Origin: Pseudomonas wayambapalatensis
Lineage (GTDB): Bacteria > Pseudomonadota > Gammaproteobacteria > Pseudomonadales > Pseudomonadaceae
Assembly (NCBI GenBank): GCA_014268975.2
Contig: CP077096.1
Coordinates: 1,758,501 to 1,822,500, forward strand
Direction: 5' to 3'
DNA length: 64,000 nt
A program made the translations under genes and the position numbers. The notes beneath the pieces were generated by a model, which did not search any database, was not told the origin of the DNA, and saw only the letters and a list, made by a program, of their open reading frames with translations. Positions 18,343 to 26,829 of the stretch are shown here, one piece after another. Position 1 is the stretch's first letter; each line of letters opens with the position of its first letter.

Positions 18343-19554
18343 ATGAAAGTGTTGTTGGCGCACAAGTACCATAGCCTCAAGGGTGGCGCGGAAGTTTTTT
18401 ATTTTGAAGTGGCTAACTGCCTGAAGCGTCATGGGCATGAGGTGGCTTTTTTTAGCACGGAAAGTGACGAGAATCTTCAGGGCAATGATCCTCTGTTCGT
18501 GGTGCCCGAGCCACAATATCTGTCAGGTCGCCTGATGACCCGATTGGCGGCCGCCAAGGATATCTTTTATTCGGTGCATAACCGCAAGGCCATGCTGGCG
18601 GCGATCGACGCCTTCAAGCCGGACCTGATTCATGCTTTTGCGATTCATGTGCACCTGACGCCAGCCATTCTTGAGGCCGCCAAGGAACGGGGTATTCCGG
18701 TGATCATGTCGTGTAATGATTACAAGCACATCTGTCCGAATTATAAGTTGCATGATGGCAAGGCGCTCTGCGAGTCGTGCAAGGGGGGGCGGTTTTATAA
18801 TGCCGCGCTCAAGCGCTGTAGCAAGAACTCGCTGATCTTCAGTGTCGCTTCGGCGTTGGAGGCTTATATTCACCGCATTTCGAAAGTCTATGACAGGCTT
18901 GTGGATAAGTATCTGTTTTCCAGCGTGTTCATGTTGGAAAAGACCCGTGAATTTTGGCCGGGCAAAGCCTTTCGCGCAGGCATCCTGAAAAACCCCTTCG
19001 ATGTCGGGGCGTTTCAGCCCGTTTATACCGGGGACTATGCGCTTTACTTTGGCCGGGTCATTGAAGAGAAAGGCGTCGACCGGATCATCGAGGCTGTAGA
19101 GAAGCTATCGATTCCTGTAAAGATCGTGGGCGATGGACCTGACCTTGCGCATTTGAAGGCACTGTGTGAGCACAAGCATCTTACCCATGTCGAATTTTTG
19201 GGACCGCTGTGGGGAGATGCGCTTAAACCTGTCCTCGAAGGCGCGCGTTTCATTCTGGTGCCCTCTCTTTGGCACGAGAACTTCCCCTATGTGATCTTCC
19301 AGGCATTTGCCGCCGGGAAGCCGGTCATAGGTTCGCTGCGCGGGGGCATTCCTGAATTGATCAGCGCCGAGCGCGGCTTGCTGTTCGAGCCCGATGATCC
19401 CCATGCCCTGGCTGCCTGCATGAAACAACTTTGGAACGATGCGCCGCTCTGCACACGCCTGGGCATCAATGCTCGAGAGTATGTCGAGTCTGAGTTTTCC
19501 GATCAGGTTTTCTACGAGACGTTGATGCGACACTACAACGAAGTCCTGTCATGA
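18343..19554 (+). CDS. GT4-family glycosyltransferase
   Basis: This 403-residue GT-B glycosyltransferase has an N-terminal acceptor domain with KYHSLKGGAEVFYFEVA and a donor domain with YFGRVIEEKGVDRIIEAVE, PSLWHENFPYVIFQAFAAGKP and GGIPELI. The EX7E motif appears as E(NFPYVIF)Q, with Gln instead of the second Glu. A Cys-containing stretch (ICPNYKL, CESCKGG, near residues 125-150) is common in this subgroup. It starts 30 bases after the polymerase gene with GTGAGTGAGG upstream, and overlaps the next gene by four bases. It should add a sugar to the lipid-linked intermediate. Substrate unknown. Confidence 0.82.
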   Translation: MKVLLAHKYHSLKGGAEVFYFEVANCLKRHGHEVAFFSTESDENLQGNDPLFVVPEPQYLSGRLMTRLAAAKDIFYSVHNRKAMLAAIDAFKPDLIHAFAIHVHLTPAILEAAKERGIPVIMSCNDYKHICPNYKLHDGKALCESCKGGRFYNAALKRCSKNSLIFSVASALEAYIHRISKVYDRLVDKYLFSSVFMLEKTREFWPGKAFRAGILKNPFDVGAFQPVYTGDYALYFGRVIEEKGVDRIIEAVEKLSIPVKIVGDGPDLAHLKALCEHKHLTHVEFLGPLWGDALKPVLEGARFILVPSLWHENFPYVIFQAFAAGKPVIGSLRGGIPELISAERGLLFEPDDPHALAACMKQLWNDAPLCTRLGINAREYVESEFSDQVFYETLMRHYNEVLS

Positions 19555-20456
19555 GAGTTCTGGTATTGGGAGGGCATGGCTTCATCGGTGCCAATGCCTC
19601 GAGAGCGTTGCTCGAAGCAGGACATGAAGTGGTGACATACGCCAGGCGTTCGAACGGGCGCGTACCCGGAACGCGTTGGATCGAGGCCGACTTTAATGAT
19701 GCCGTTGCATTATCCGCAGCCCTTGAAGGTATCGATGCGGTGGTGCATTCGATCAGTGCCACCGTGCCGTCCAGCAGTGCACTGGACCCCATGGCGGATA
19801 TCAATCAGAACCTGATCGCGACAGTAACCTTGCTTCAGGCCATGCAGCGCAGCGGCACGCGCAAGTTGGTATTTCTATCTTCGGGCGGAACGGTCTACGG
19901 CAATCCGCAGTACACACCGGTTACGGAGCAGCACGCGCTGGATCCGATTTCAAACTATGGTGCCGTCAAGGTGGCCATCGAGAAATTTATTGGTGTGGCT
20001 CGCGCCGCCTGGGGATTGCAGGCGGTCATTTTGCGTCCCTCCAATCCATTTGGTGTGCTTCAGGATATCTCCAAGGGGCAGGGGTTTATTTCTACGGTGC
20101 TGGGTAATCTTTTGGAGCAGAAGACCACCCAGATATTCGGTGATGGCTCGGTCGTTCGGGACTATGTCTATGTCACCGACCTTGCACGTCTGGTCGTTCG
20201 CGCCGTCGAGGCGCAGGTGGATGGAGTATTCAATGCCGGTTCAGGTTGTGGGCACAGTATCAATCAAGTGATCGACGCCGTTCAGAACATTACCGGTCGG
20301 TCTGTCCCTGTCCATCGTCTGCCTGCACGAGGTTTTGATGTGCGGGAGATCGTGTTGGATTGTACAGCAGCAGGTGAGGCTTTCGACTGGAAGCCTGTCA
20401 TATCACTTGAACGCGGCATTGCCATGCAATACGCATGGCTCAAGACCCAATACTGA
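19551..20456 (+). CDS. NAD-dependent epimerase/dehydratase (GalE-like)
   Basis: This 301-residue extended SDR has a Rossmann motif GGHGFIGAN at the N-terminus, a catalytic FLSSGGTVYGNP segment, NYGAVK with the Tyr-Lys pair (about residue 139), and RPSNPFGVLQ and GDGSVVRDYVYVTDL motifs common to UDP-glucose 4-epimerase relatives. It most likely interconverts or modifies a UDP-sugar for this cluster, for example Glc to Gal. It overlaps the GT4 gene by four bases (ATGA), and a DUF1972-type glycosyltransferase follows 21 bases downstream. Exact substrate not determinable. Confidence 0.82.
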   Translation: MRVLVLGGHGFIGANASRALLEAGHEVVTYARRSNGRVPGTRWIEADFNDAVALSAALEGIDAVVHSISATVPSSSALDPMADINQNLIATVTLLQAMQRSGTRKLVFLSSGGTVYGNPQYTPVTEQHALDPISNYGAVKVAIEKFIGVARAAWGLQAVILRPSNPFGVLQDISKGQGFISTVLGNLLEQKTTQIFGDGSVVRDYVYVTDLARLVVRAVEAQVDGVFNAGSGCGHSINQVIDAVQNITGRSVPVHRLPARGFDVREIVLDCTAAGEAFDWKPVISLERGIAMQYAWLKTQY

Positions 20457-20477
20457 AAGTTTTTGTGGGGAGTTTTC

Positions 20478-21587
20478 ATGCGTCGCCAGTTGTCGATTTT
20501 GGGTATCCGGGGCATTCCTGCCGGACACGGTGGGTTCGAGACCTTTGCTGAGAAATTGTCCCTGTACTTGGTAAGCAAGGAATGGGATGTGGTGGTTTAT
20601 TGCCAGGAAGAGGGCGAAGGGGCTGTTACTGAAAGTGCCTGGAACGGTATTCGCCTGGTGCATATCCCTGTCAAACAAACAGGTGCACTGGGGACGATCG
20701 TGTTTGACTGGAGGGCGACGTGTCTTGCCCTCAAGTCGACCGGGCTGTTTTTGACGTTGGGCTACAACACCGCCCTCTTCAACGTCCTGCAGAGACTCAA
20801 AGGTCAAGTCAATGTCATCAATATGGATGGCATTGAATGGAAGCGTAAAAAATGGGGGCGAATCGCCAAGACCTGGTTCTGGATCAACGAGCGTATCGGT
20901 TGTCTTACCGGTAATTATCTGGTTGCGGATCATCCGCGCATAAGGGCGCATCTGGCGACGCGCGTGAGTGCGGCAAAGATTTCCATGATCCCCTACGGCG
21001 CAGAACAGGTGCTGGATGCCGATGCTTCTGCGTTGGAGGCTTTCTCGCTGGCGCCACAGGCTTTTTCCGTAGTAATCGCCAGGCCCGAGCCCGAGAACTC
21101 CTTCCTTGAAATTGTTCGAGCCTTCAGCCTGCGACCGCGACAACACACGTTGGTCGTTCTCGGCAAGTTCGATGTGGATCGCAATGCCTACCACCGGGCA
21201 ATCGTCGCGGCAGCCAGTAACGAGGTGATATTCCCTGGCGCTATCTACGACAGTCGCAAGATCAATGCCCTGCGTTTCTATAGTCGTTTCTACATTCATG
21301 GGCATCAGGTTGGTGGTACCAATCCCTCGCTTGTCGAGGCGTTGGGGGCGGGATGTGCGGTCATTGCTCATGACAACCCGTTCAACCAATGGGTTGCAGG
21401 GGCGGCTGCCCGCTATTTCGCAGACGAACGCCAGTGCGCGCAGCTGTTCGACCAGATTCTGACAGATGACTCGATCCTGCAGCCGATGAAAACATGCAGC
21501 CAGGAGCGATTCGAGCAGCAATTCACCTGGCCGCGGATTTTTTCTGAATACGAAGCGCTTCTCACCAAGGCTTACGAAAACGTTTGA
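20478..21587 (+). CDS. DUF1972/GT4 glycosyltransferase
   Basis: This 369-residue protein begins with the hallmark of the DUF1972 domain found in rhamnosyl/galactosyltransferases: LGIRGIPAGHGGFETFAE. The donor domain carries HGHQVGGTNPSLVEALGAGC, where the conserved second Glu is present (VEALG) and the first position is Gly/Thr-rich, as in this subgroup. The ATG at 20478 follows GTGGGGAG (20465-20472); TTG 20463 lies within that site and is rejected. It probably acts early, on the sugar placed by the initiating transferase whose gene is next. Confidence 0.83.
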   Translation: MRRQLSILGIRGIPAGHGGFETFAEKLSLYLVSKEWDVVVYCQEEGEGAVTESAWNGIRLVHIPVKQTGALGTIVFDWRATCLALKSTGLFLTLGYNTALFNVLQRLKGQVNVINMDGIEWKRKKWGRIAKTWFWINERIGCLTGNYLVADHPRIRAHLATRVSAAKISMIPYGAEQVLDADASALEAFSLAPQAFSVVIARPEPENSFLEIVRAFSLRPRQHTLVVLGKFDVDRNAYHRAIVAAASNEVIFPGAIYDSRKINALRFYSRFYIHGHQVGGTNPSLVEALGAGCAVIAHDNPFNQWVAGAAARYFADERQCAQLFDQILTDDSILQPMKTCSQERFEQQFTWPRIFSEYEALLTKAYENV

Positions 21588-21624
21588 TGTATCGGCTCAA
21601 GCCGTTTCAGGACTGGTAAACGAC

Positions 21625-23010
21625 ATGCACGTCACCTCACCGTACAACGCAACATTTTCCGAGCGCTATCCCATTCCCTTGCTGGTGGCGCTGGTGGATA
21701 TGGTTATTGTGGTATCAGCTTCTTTCCTGGCACATCTCTATCGCTTCGATGAGATAGAGATGACAGGGCGTTATAGCAGCGCAACGCTTATCACCGCGAT
21801 CGTGGTCGTTCTATGCCTGGCGATGGGAGGCAGTTACGGAACCCAGCGGGGCTATTCGATCTGGCGCCAGTTTGGTGTGCTGGGCATCTGCTGGTGCGCT
21901 GCGGCCGGAATACTGTTTGCGCTCACATTCTTTCTCAAGGAGTCGGACAACTTTTCGCGTATCTGGTTTGCAGTGACGCTCGTCAGTGGTGGGTTGTTGA
22001 GCCTGTTGGTCCGAGCAGCGGCATACCTGAGCCTACGCCAGCTCAGGGTGTCTGGAATGAACCTGAAATCAGTACTGGTCGTGGACGGTGGTGGCTATCT
22101 TGGAGCGCGTCTACCAGTTGGGACGAACTTGGATGGCAACGGTTTCAGGATTGCCGTCTGCATGCCTCTGGATGACAAGGAGTACTGGATGGCTGCACTG
22201 GTCGAAGCAGTCGATCGGCATGCGGTGCATGAGGTGTGGTTGTGCCTGCCGCTTGCCCAGGGTGAGCGGGTAGAGCCCATTCTTTATGCGTTGCGACACC
22301 ATACCGTCGCCATCCGGTTCTTGCCGGAGTGGGGAGATGTCAAGCTGCTGAATCACCGGGTCAGCCATATTGCCGGGATGTATTCCCTTGACCTCAGTTA
22401 CTCGCCGATGGATGGGGTCGCTCGCATCGTCAAACGTCTGGAGGACCTGATTATCGGCACTATCATAAGTGTCTCGATCCTGCCGCTTTGCCTGTTCATC
22501 GCCATCACGATCAAGTTGACGTCGCCGGGCCCCATCGTGTTCAAGCAATACCGGACCGGTATCAATGGCACGCGCTTCAAAGTCTACAAGTTCCGTTCGA
22601 TGGTGATGCACGAGGAGCAGGAGGGCGAAGTCACCCAGGCCTTCAGGGGTGATGGTCGCATCACGCCGATCGGTGCGTTTCTGCGACGCACGAGCCTGGA
22701 TGAATTACCGCAGTTTTTCAATGTCCTGCAGGGGCGCATGTCTATCGTCGGTCCGCGACCCCATGCACTTGCGCATAACGAGTACTACAAAGATCTGGTC
22801 GAGTCCTACATGCAACGGCACAAGGTCAAGCCGGGCATTACCGGATGGGCACAGGTACGCGGTTATCGCGGCGAAACCGATACCCTGGAAAAGATGGAAA
22901 AGCGTGTCGAGCACGACCTTTGGTACATCGACAACTGGACTGTCTGGCTCGATACAAAAATTATTCTGCTGACCCTGTTCAAAGGGTTCATCAACAAGAA
23001 TGCCTATTGA
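21625..23010 (+). CDS. WcaJ/WbaP-type undecaprenyl-phosphate sugar phosphotransferase
   Basis: This 461-residue protein has four or five N-terminal transmembrane segments, a CoA-binding-like middle domain and a C-terminal bacterial sugar transferase domain. Motifs in that domain include IVFKQYRTGINGTRFKVYKF and RRTSLDELPQFFNVL, followed by GRMSIVGPRPHALAHN, then KPGITGWAQVRGYRGET. It transfers a hexose 1-phosphate (usually glucose or galactose) to undecaprenyl phosphate, which starts a repeat unit. It is independent of and unrelated in fold to WbpL, which argues for a separate glycan from the one begun by WbpL. The end overlaps the next gene by eleven bases. Confidence 0.9.
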   Translation: MHVTSPYNATFSERYPIPLLVALVDMVIVVSASFLAHLYRFDEIEMTGRYSSATLITAIVVVLCLAMGGSYGTQRGYSIWRQFGVLGICWCAAAGILFALTFFLKESDNFSRIWFAVTLVSGGLLSLLVRAAAYLSLRQLRVSGMNLKSVLVVDGGGYLGARLPVGTNLDGNGFRIAVCMPLDDKEYWMAALVEAVDRHAVHEVWLCLPLAQGERVEPILYALRHHTVAIRFLPEWGDVKLLNHRVSHIAGMYSLDLSYSPMDGVARIVKRLEDLIIGTIISVSILPLCLFIAITIKLTSPGPIVFKQYRTGINGTRFKVYKFRSMVMHEEQEGEVTQAFRGDGRITPIGAFLRRTSLDELPQFFNVLQGRMSIVGPRPHALAHNEYYKDLVESYMQRHKVKPGITGWAQVRGYRGETDTLEKMEKRVEHDLWYIDNWTVWLDTKIILLTLFKGFINKNAY

Positions 23011-25174
23011 AAATCCTGACCTTGGTCGGTTTGAGAGCGTGAGTGTGAAGTTGGGTACCTCGTCAAGCGTGTGGCAGCGTGGATTGCTTTGGTCATTGGC
23101 CTTGGGCATGTTCGTTCTGATCAGTGGCAAGGTCTGGATAGAGTCTGGTAGCGGGCGAAATACCCAGGTCTACATCTTCCTGTTGTTGCCTGCACTCCTC
23201 GTGTTCATGGCGCGGTGCATCGCGGGGCGAATCCGCTTGCACCTTGTCGGGCCTTATCTACCTTGGTTGCTTTATTTGGGGTGGGTGGCGTTGAGTACGC
23301 TCTGGAGCGTAAATACGAGCGACGATCCGGCTACCTTGGCAAAACGCGGGTTGTTCATCGGCCTTTTCCTGTTGGCCGTGGACCTGTTCGTCCGTACCGA
23401 TCGGCAACTTTTTATCAACGTGCTGAAACTCAGTGTGGGTGTGGTCGCGCTGGGGGCGCTCATGAGCCTGTTGTACCAGTACTTGTATCTGAACAACTCG
23501 CTTGCCTATCGTGAATTTCGCATCTTCAGGTTAGGTCTGCGCGAATACGCAGACTATGGCTGGCCGGTGGTGGCGGGTATTTTCCACGGTGCATTGGCAG
23601 TGCTGGCCTTGAACTTCGCGCTTGAGCGGCGTGCTCGGTTGTACCAGGTACTTTTCTGGTTGGCCGTGTTTGCCATTCTGTCGGCGTATGTGATTTGCAC
23701 CTACACTCGTGGCGCCTGGGGGGCGCTTGCAGTTGCTGCGCTCATGTCCGTGTTGCTGAACCGCTCCCGGCGAGGCATGTACCTCCTGGGATGCGCAGCG
23801 CTGATCCTTCTGATCGCCTTGGTCGCTCTGCGTCATGAGCTGTGGTTTGAGCTGACCGAGCGCAAACTGTCGGGCCGTAGTCCGATCTGGGAGTACTTCT
23901 TTTCCGTAATGCCTGATCATTGGTTGTTTGGGCATGGTCTGGGCACGCCGTTCACGTTTATATGGGCGCATGAAGAAGCGGTTTCCCCGCATGCCCACAG
24001 CTTGTATCTACAACAGGTCTACGACAGTGGCCTGGTTTCGCTGCTGCTTTTACTGACGGGCATCTGTGGACTGTTTCGCCACTATCGGCGTTATCTCGCA
24101 GATCCTCTTTATCGTTCGGCACTCCCAGTGCTGGTCTTTGCGCTCATTGCCATGCTTACGGATGTCGAGCGTCTGTTCACGCGTCCGGGCGACTACTGGG
24201 TGGTCTTCTGGTTGCCCGTTGCGATTCTGTTGTCTGTGCGTTCCTGCGGGCGTCGGCTTGAACAGCTCGATGAAGCGCTCCCGACAGGGCATCCAGTACC
24301 TTTAGCGCTCACACTGCTGATGTTCGCTACCTTGCTGTTGCAAAACCGTGATCTCGCCTTTGCCAGCAACGATGACATCACGCGCTTGCGTGCTGTGCAG
24401 GATGTCTATCGGCACTTCGATTTTGCCGCAGGCGTACGTAACGGTATATGCCACTCCGTGAATCAGGAGACCTTCGAGCGCAATTGTCTGGATGTTCGGG
24501 ATAAGACCATGGTGATCTGGGGCGACTCTCTGGCGGCTGCGCTCTATCCAGGCCTTGTTGCATTGCGCGATAGCAGGGCAGCCAACTACGGAATCGTGCA
24601 GGCGACGGACGGGGATGCGCCACCTTTGTTGCCGCGTAAAGGGCGAACGATCGATGGTAGGAGCCTGGCACCGGTCAACCGTTACAAGTTGCAGTTGATA
24701 CAGCGCCTGCAACCCGATGTGGTGATACTGCACTGGTACATCTTTGGCGCCAATGCGATAGCTCGCAGGGACGAAGCGGTGGCAAGTCTGGCTCGCACGA
24801 TCGCCGCGATCCACGAGGTATCTGCCAAGTCACGGGTGATTGTGCTTGGCCCAGCGCCAGCTTGGGACAAACCGCTGGTGAAGGTCGTGCTCGATTATTG
24901 GGGGGAAAACTTCAGGATGATTCCACGCTACAGCGATTCCCAGGTCGACCGGCGTATCGCACCTTGGGATCAGTTCCTGGAGCAGGAGGTGCCCAGGATG
25001 GGAGCCTCCTACCTGTCGCTGTATCAACGGTTGTGCAAGGGAGAGGCATGCATGGTTCGCGTTGGTACAGATACCAGCACCCTGACGATGGTCGATGCCA
25101 CTCACATCAGTCGCGAGGGCGCGATCTATGTCATCTCCCAACTGGCCGACCAGTTATTCGGGCAGGGAGGTTAG
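23000..25174 (+). CDS. O-antigen ligase (WaaL-like) fused to a C-terminal SGNH hydrolase/acyltransferase domain
   Basis: This 724-residue two-part protein has an N-terminal part (~1-430) of twelve hydrophobic segments with the O-antigen ligase layout: TYTRGAWGA, a large loop with GRSPIWEYFF and PHAHSLYLQQVYDSG (H331, H333). A thirteenth helix (~432-450) follows. Residues ~500-715 are an SGNH domain: block I WGDSLAAALYPGL (nucleophile S510), QATDGDAPPLLP, PDVVILHWY, and a DxxH motif VDATHIS (D699, H702). This pattern matches the SGNH part of AT3-SGNH acyltransferases such as OafB/OatA, but no AT3 domain is present. With the N-terminus inside, thirteen helices place the SGNH domain in the periplasm, where the ligase acts. 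It probably ligates the glycan and adds or removes an ester. The role is inference. Confidence 0.85.
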   Translation: MPIENPDLGRFESVSVKLGTSSSVWQRGLLWSLALGMFVLISGKVWIESGSGRNTQVYIFLLLPALLVFMARCIAGRIRLHLVGPYLPWLLYLGWVALSTLWSVNTSDDPATLAKRGLFIGLFLLAVDLFVRTDRQLFINVLKLSVGVVALGALMSLLYQYLYLNNSLAYREFRIFRLGLREYADYGWPVVAGIFHGALAVLALNFALERRARLYQVLFWLAVFAILSAYVICTYTRGAWGALAVAALMSVLLNRSRRGMYLLGCAALILLIALVALRHELWFELTERKLSGRSPIWEYFFSVMPDHWLFGHGLGTPFTFIWAHEEAVSPHAHSLYLQQVYDSGLVSLLLLLTGICGLFRHYRRYLADPLYRSALPVLVFALIAMLTDVERLFTRPGDYWVVFWLPVAILLSVRSCGRRLEQLDEALPTGHPVPLALTLLMFATLLLQNRDLAFASNDDITRLRAVQDVYRHFDFAAGVRNGICHSVNQETFERNCLDVRDKTMVIWGDSLAAALYPGLVALRDSRAANYGIVQATDGDAPPLLPRKGRTIDGRSLAPVNRYKLQLIQRLQPDVVILHWYIFGANAIARRDEAVASLARTIAAIHEVSAKSRVIVLGPAPAWDKPLVKVVLDYWGENFRMIPRYSDSQVDRRIAPWDQFLEQEVPRMGASYLSLYQRLCKGEACMVRVGTDTSTLTMVDATHISREGAIYVISQLADQLFGQGG

Positions 25175-25244
25175 CGATTGCTGCACAATCTGGAAATAAA
25201 TGCCCTGGATCGTTCCGGTTGATTCTCGTGGGTTTCGCGCTAGG

Positions 25245-25279
25245 TTTCAAAGGCAGCCAAGGAAATGCTGCCTTTGAAA
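25245..25279. repeat. Perfect 13-bp inverted repeat between ligase-SGNH and comEA-like genes
   Basis: The left arm tttcaaaggcagc (25245-25257) pairs perfectly with gctgcctttgaaa (25267-25279) around a nine-base loop. It lies 71 bases after the ligase stop codon and ends 9 bases before the AAGGAG of the next gene. No T-run follows on the + strand, so it could be a terminator for the long cluster, a mRNA processing hairpin or a regulator of the comEA-like gene. Confidence 0.6.
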
Positions 25280-25300
25280 TCGAACCCAAGGAGTCTATCG

Positions 25301-25648
25301 ATGCGTAACACGGTCCTGTCCTATCTGCTGCTACCACTCTTCGCCTGCATGTCTTTCTCGATCTCTGCTGCACCTGGCAATGCAGGTAGCTCTACAGCGT
25401 CATTGTCACCCTCCAATGCTGCCCAGGTATCGTCGGGCGACGTCGCATCACAAGCGCTGGATCTCAACACAGCCCAAGCTTCGGCGCTGCAACAGGGCCT
25501 GTCGGGGATCGGCCAGGCCAAGGCCGAAGCCATCGTTGCCTACCGAGAGGCCAATGGGCCGTTCACCTCGGTAGATGAACTGCTTGAGGTCAAGGGTATT
25601 GGAAGCTCTTTGCTGGAGCGTAATCGCGACAAGCTGAAAGTGGAATAA
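25301..25648 (+). CDS. ComEA-like secreted helix-hairpin-helix protein
   Basis: This 115-residue protein has a signal peptide (MRNTVLSYLLLPLFACMSFSISAA), then a low-complexity Ser/Ala/Gly linker, and a C-terminal HhH domain with LDLNTAQASALQQGLSGIGQ and EANGPFTSVDELLEVKGIG. It should bind DNA in the periplasm, as ComEA does in natural transformation. No other competence gene is nearby. Such a comEA-like gene is commonly found at the end of the O-antigen cluster in Pseudomonas. AAGGAG at 25289-25294 sets the start at ATG 25301. Confidence 0.88.
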   Translation: MRNTVLSYLLLPLFACMSFSISAAPGNAGSSTASLSPSNAAQVSSGDVASQALDLNTAQASALQQGLSGIGQAKAEAIVAYREANGPFTSVDELLEVKGIGSSLLERNRDKLKVE

Positions 25649-25704
25649 AGTTGCTGGAGTGGCCGGCCGGCTTCGCGCTGGTCGGCTGTGACTCCTTCGA
25701 CCTG

Positions 25705-25872
25705 CTATTTATCCTGCGCTTCCTTGGCGTCCATCTCCGCATTCCTCTCATGAACCTTCCTCAACTGCTCCTCGGTCAAGGGCAGTTTCTTCGCCGTATC
25801 GCGCAACATCATCAACCCACCGACGATCGAGCCGAGGGCTATGATGAGTATCAGCCAGGCATACCAGGGCAT
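25705..25872 (-). CDS. DUF2897 small membrane protein
   Basis: This is a 55-residue protein with one N-terminal transmembrane helix (WYAWLILIIALGSIVGGLMM) and a charged cytoplasmic-looking tail (LPLTEEQLRKVHERNAEMDA). The length and sequence fit the DUF2897 family found in Pseudomonas near comEA and pyrF. The start codon is complementary to 25870-25872 and is preceded by AGGAG at the right distance. It is transcribed away from pyrF. Function unknown. Confidence 0.85.
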   Translation of the reverse strand: MPWYAWLILIIALGSIVGGLMMLRDTAKKLPLTEEQLRKVHERNAEMDAKEAQDK

Positions 25873-26052
25873 TGTCGTTCTCCTGTGATCGTTAATGTGC
25901 CGCGTGTCATTTCATTCGACCGACAACCCAGTCTGTACGTTCAATTATAGCCTTCGGCCATCGCCTGCCCAGCCAGTGGATCTGCGGCCCCCAAACCATG
26001 GCTTACTTCGTTTACAATGCGCGCCGTTTACGACTTGCCAAGAGACCTGACC

Positions 26053-26754
26053 ATGTCCGCCTGCCAGACGCCCCTGATCGTCGCCCTCGATTTCCCTACC
26101 CGTGAGGCCGCCCTGAAGCTGGCTGACCAGCTCGATCCGGCGCTGTGCCGGGTCAAGGTCGGCAAGGAGCTGTTCACCAGCAGCGCCTCGGGCATCGTCG
26201 AGACCCTCTGCGCCAAGGGCTTCGAAGTCTTCCTCGACCTGAAATTCCATGACATCCCCAACACCACGGCAATGGCGGTCAAGGCTGCCGCGGAGATGGG
26301 CGTGTGGATGGTCAACGTGCACTGCTCCGGCGGCCTGCGCATGATGTCGGCCTGCCGTGAGGAGCTGGCCAAGCGCAGCGGGCCGCAGCCGCTGCTGATC
26401 GGCGTCACCGTGCTGACCAGCATGGAGCGCGAGGACCTGGCAGGTATAGGCCTGGATATCGATCCACAGGAGCAGGTGTTGCGTCTGGCGGCGTTGGCGC
26501 AGAAGGCCGGTATGGATGGCCTGGTGTGCTCGGCGCTGGAAGCGCCGGCATTGAAAGCTGCGCATCCGGCGCTGCAATTGGTGACTCCGGGTATTCGGCC
26601 GGCGGGCAGCGCCCAGGATGACCAGCGCCGTATCCTTACGCCGCGCCAGGCGCTGGATGCTGGCTCCGACTACCTGGTAATCGGCCGCCCGATCAGCCAA
26701 GCGGCGGATCCGGCAAAGGCGCTGGCGTCGGTGGTGGCCGAGATTCGCGGTTGA
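26053..26754 (+). CDS. pyrF: PyrF, orotidine 5'-phosphate decarboxylase
   Basis: This 233-residue TIM-barrel enzyme has the catalytic [10 protein letters not shown] motif (Asp-Lys-Asp array) near residue 70, IVALDFPT at the N-terminus, and [17 protein letters not shown] with the phosphate-binding VIGRPI strand at the end. It decarboxylates OMP to UMP in pyrimidine synthesis. The ATG at 26053 gives the normal family length; an upstream frame extension is not supported. A TACAAT hexamer at 26013-26018 may be the -10 of its promoter. Confidence 0.97.
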   Translation: MSACQTPLIVALDFPTREAALKLADQLDPALCRVKVGKELFTSSASGIVETLCAKGFEVFLDLKFHDIPNTTAMAVKAAAEMGVWMVNVHCSGGLRMMSACREELAKRSGPQPLLIGVTVLTSMEREDLAGIGLDIDPQEQVLRLAALAQKAGMDGLVCSALEAPALKAAHPALQLVTPGIRPAGSAQDDQRRILTPRQALDAGSDYLVIGRPISQAADPAKALASVVAEIRG

Positions 26755-26829
26755 TTCGAGCCAGGGGCTGCCATGCAGCCCATCGCGGTACAAGGCCGCT
26801 CCCGCACGGAGCGGCTAGCTGTATCCGTT

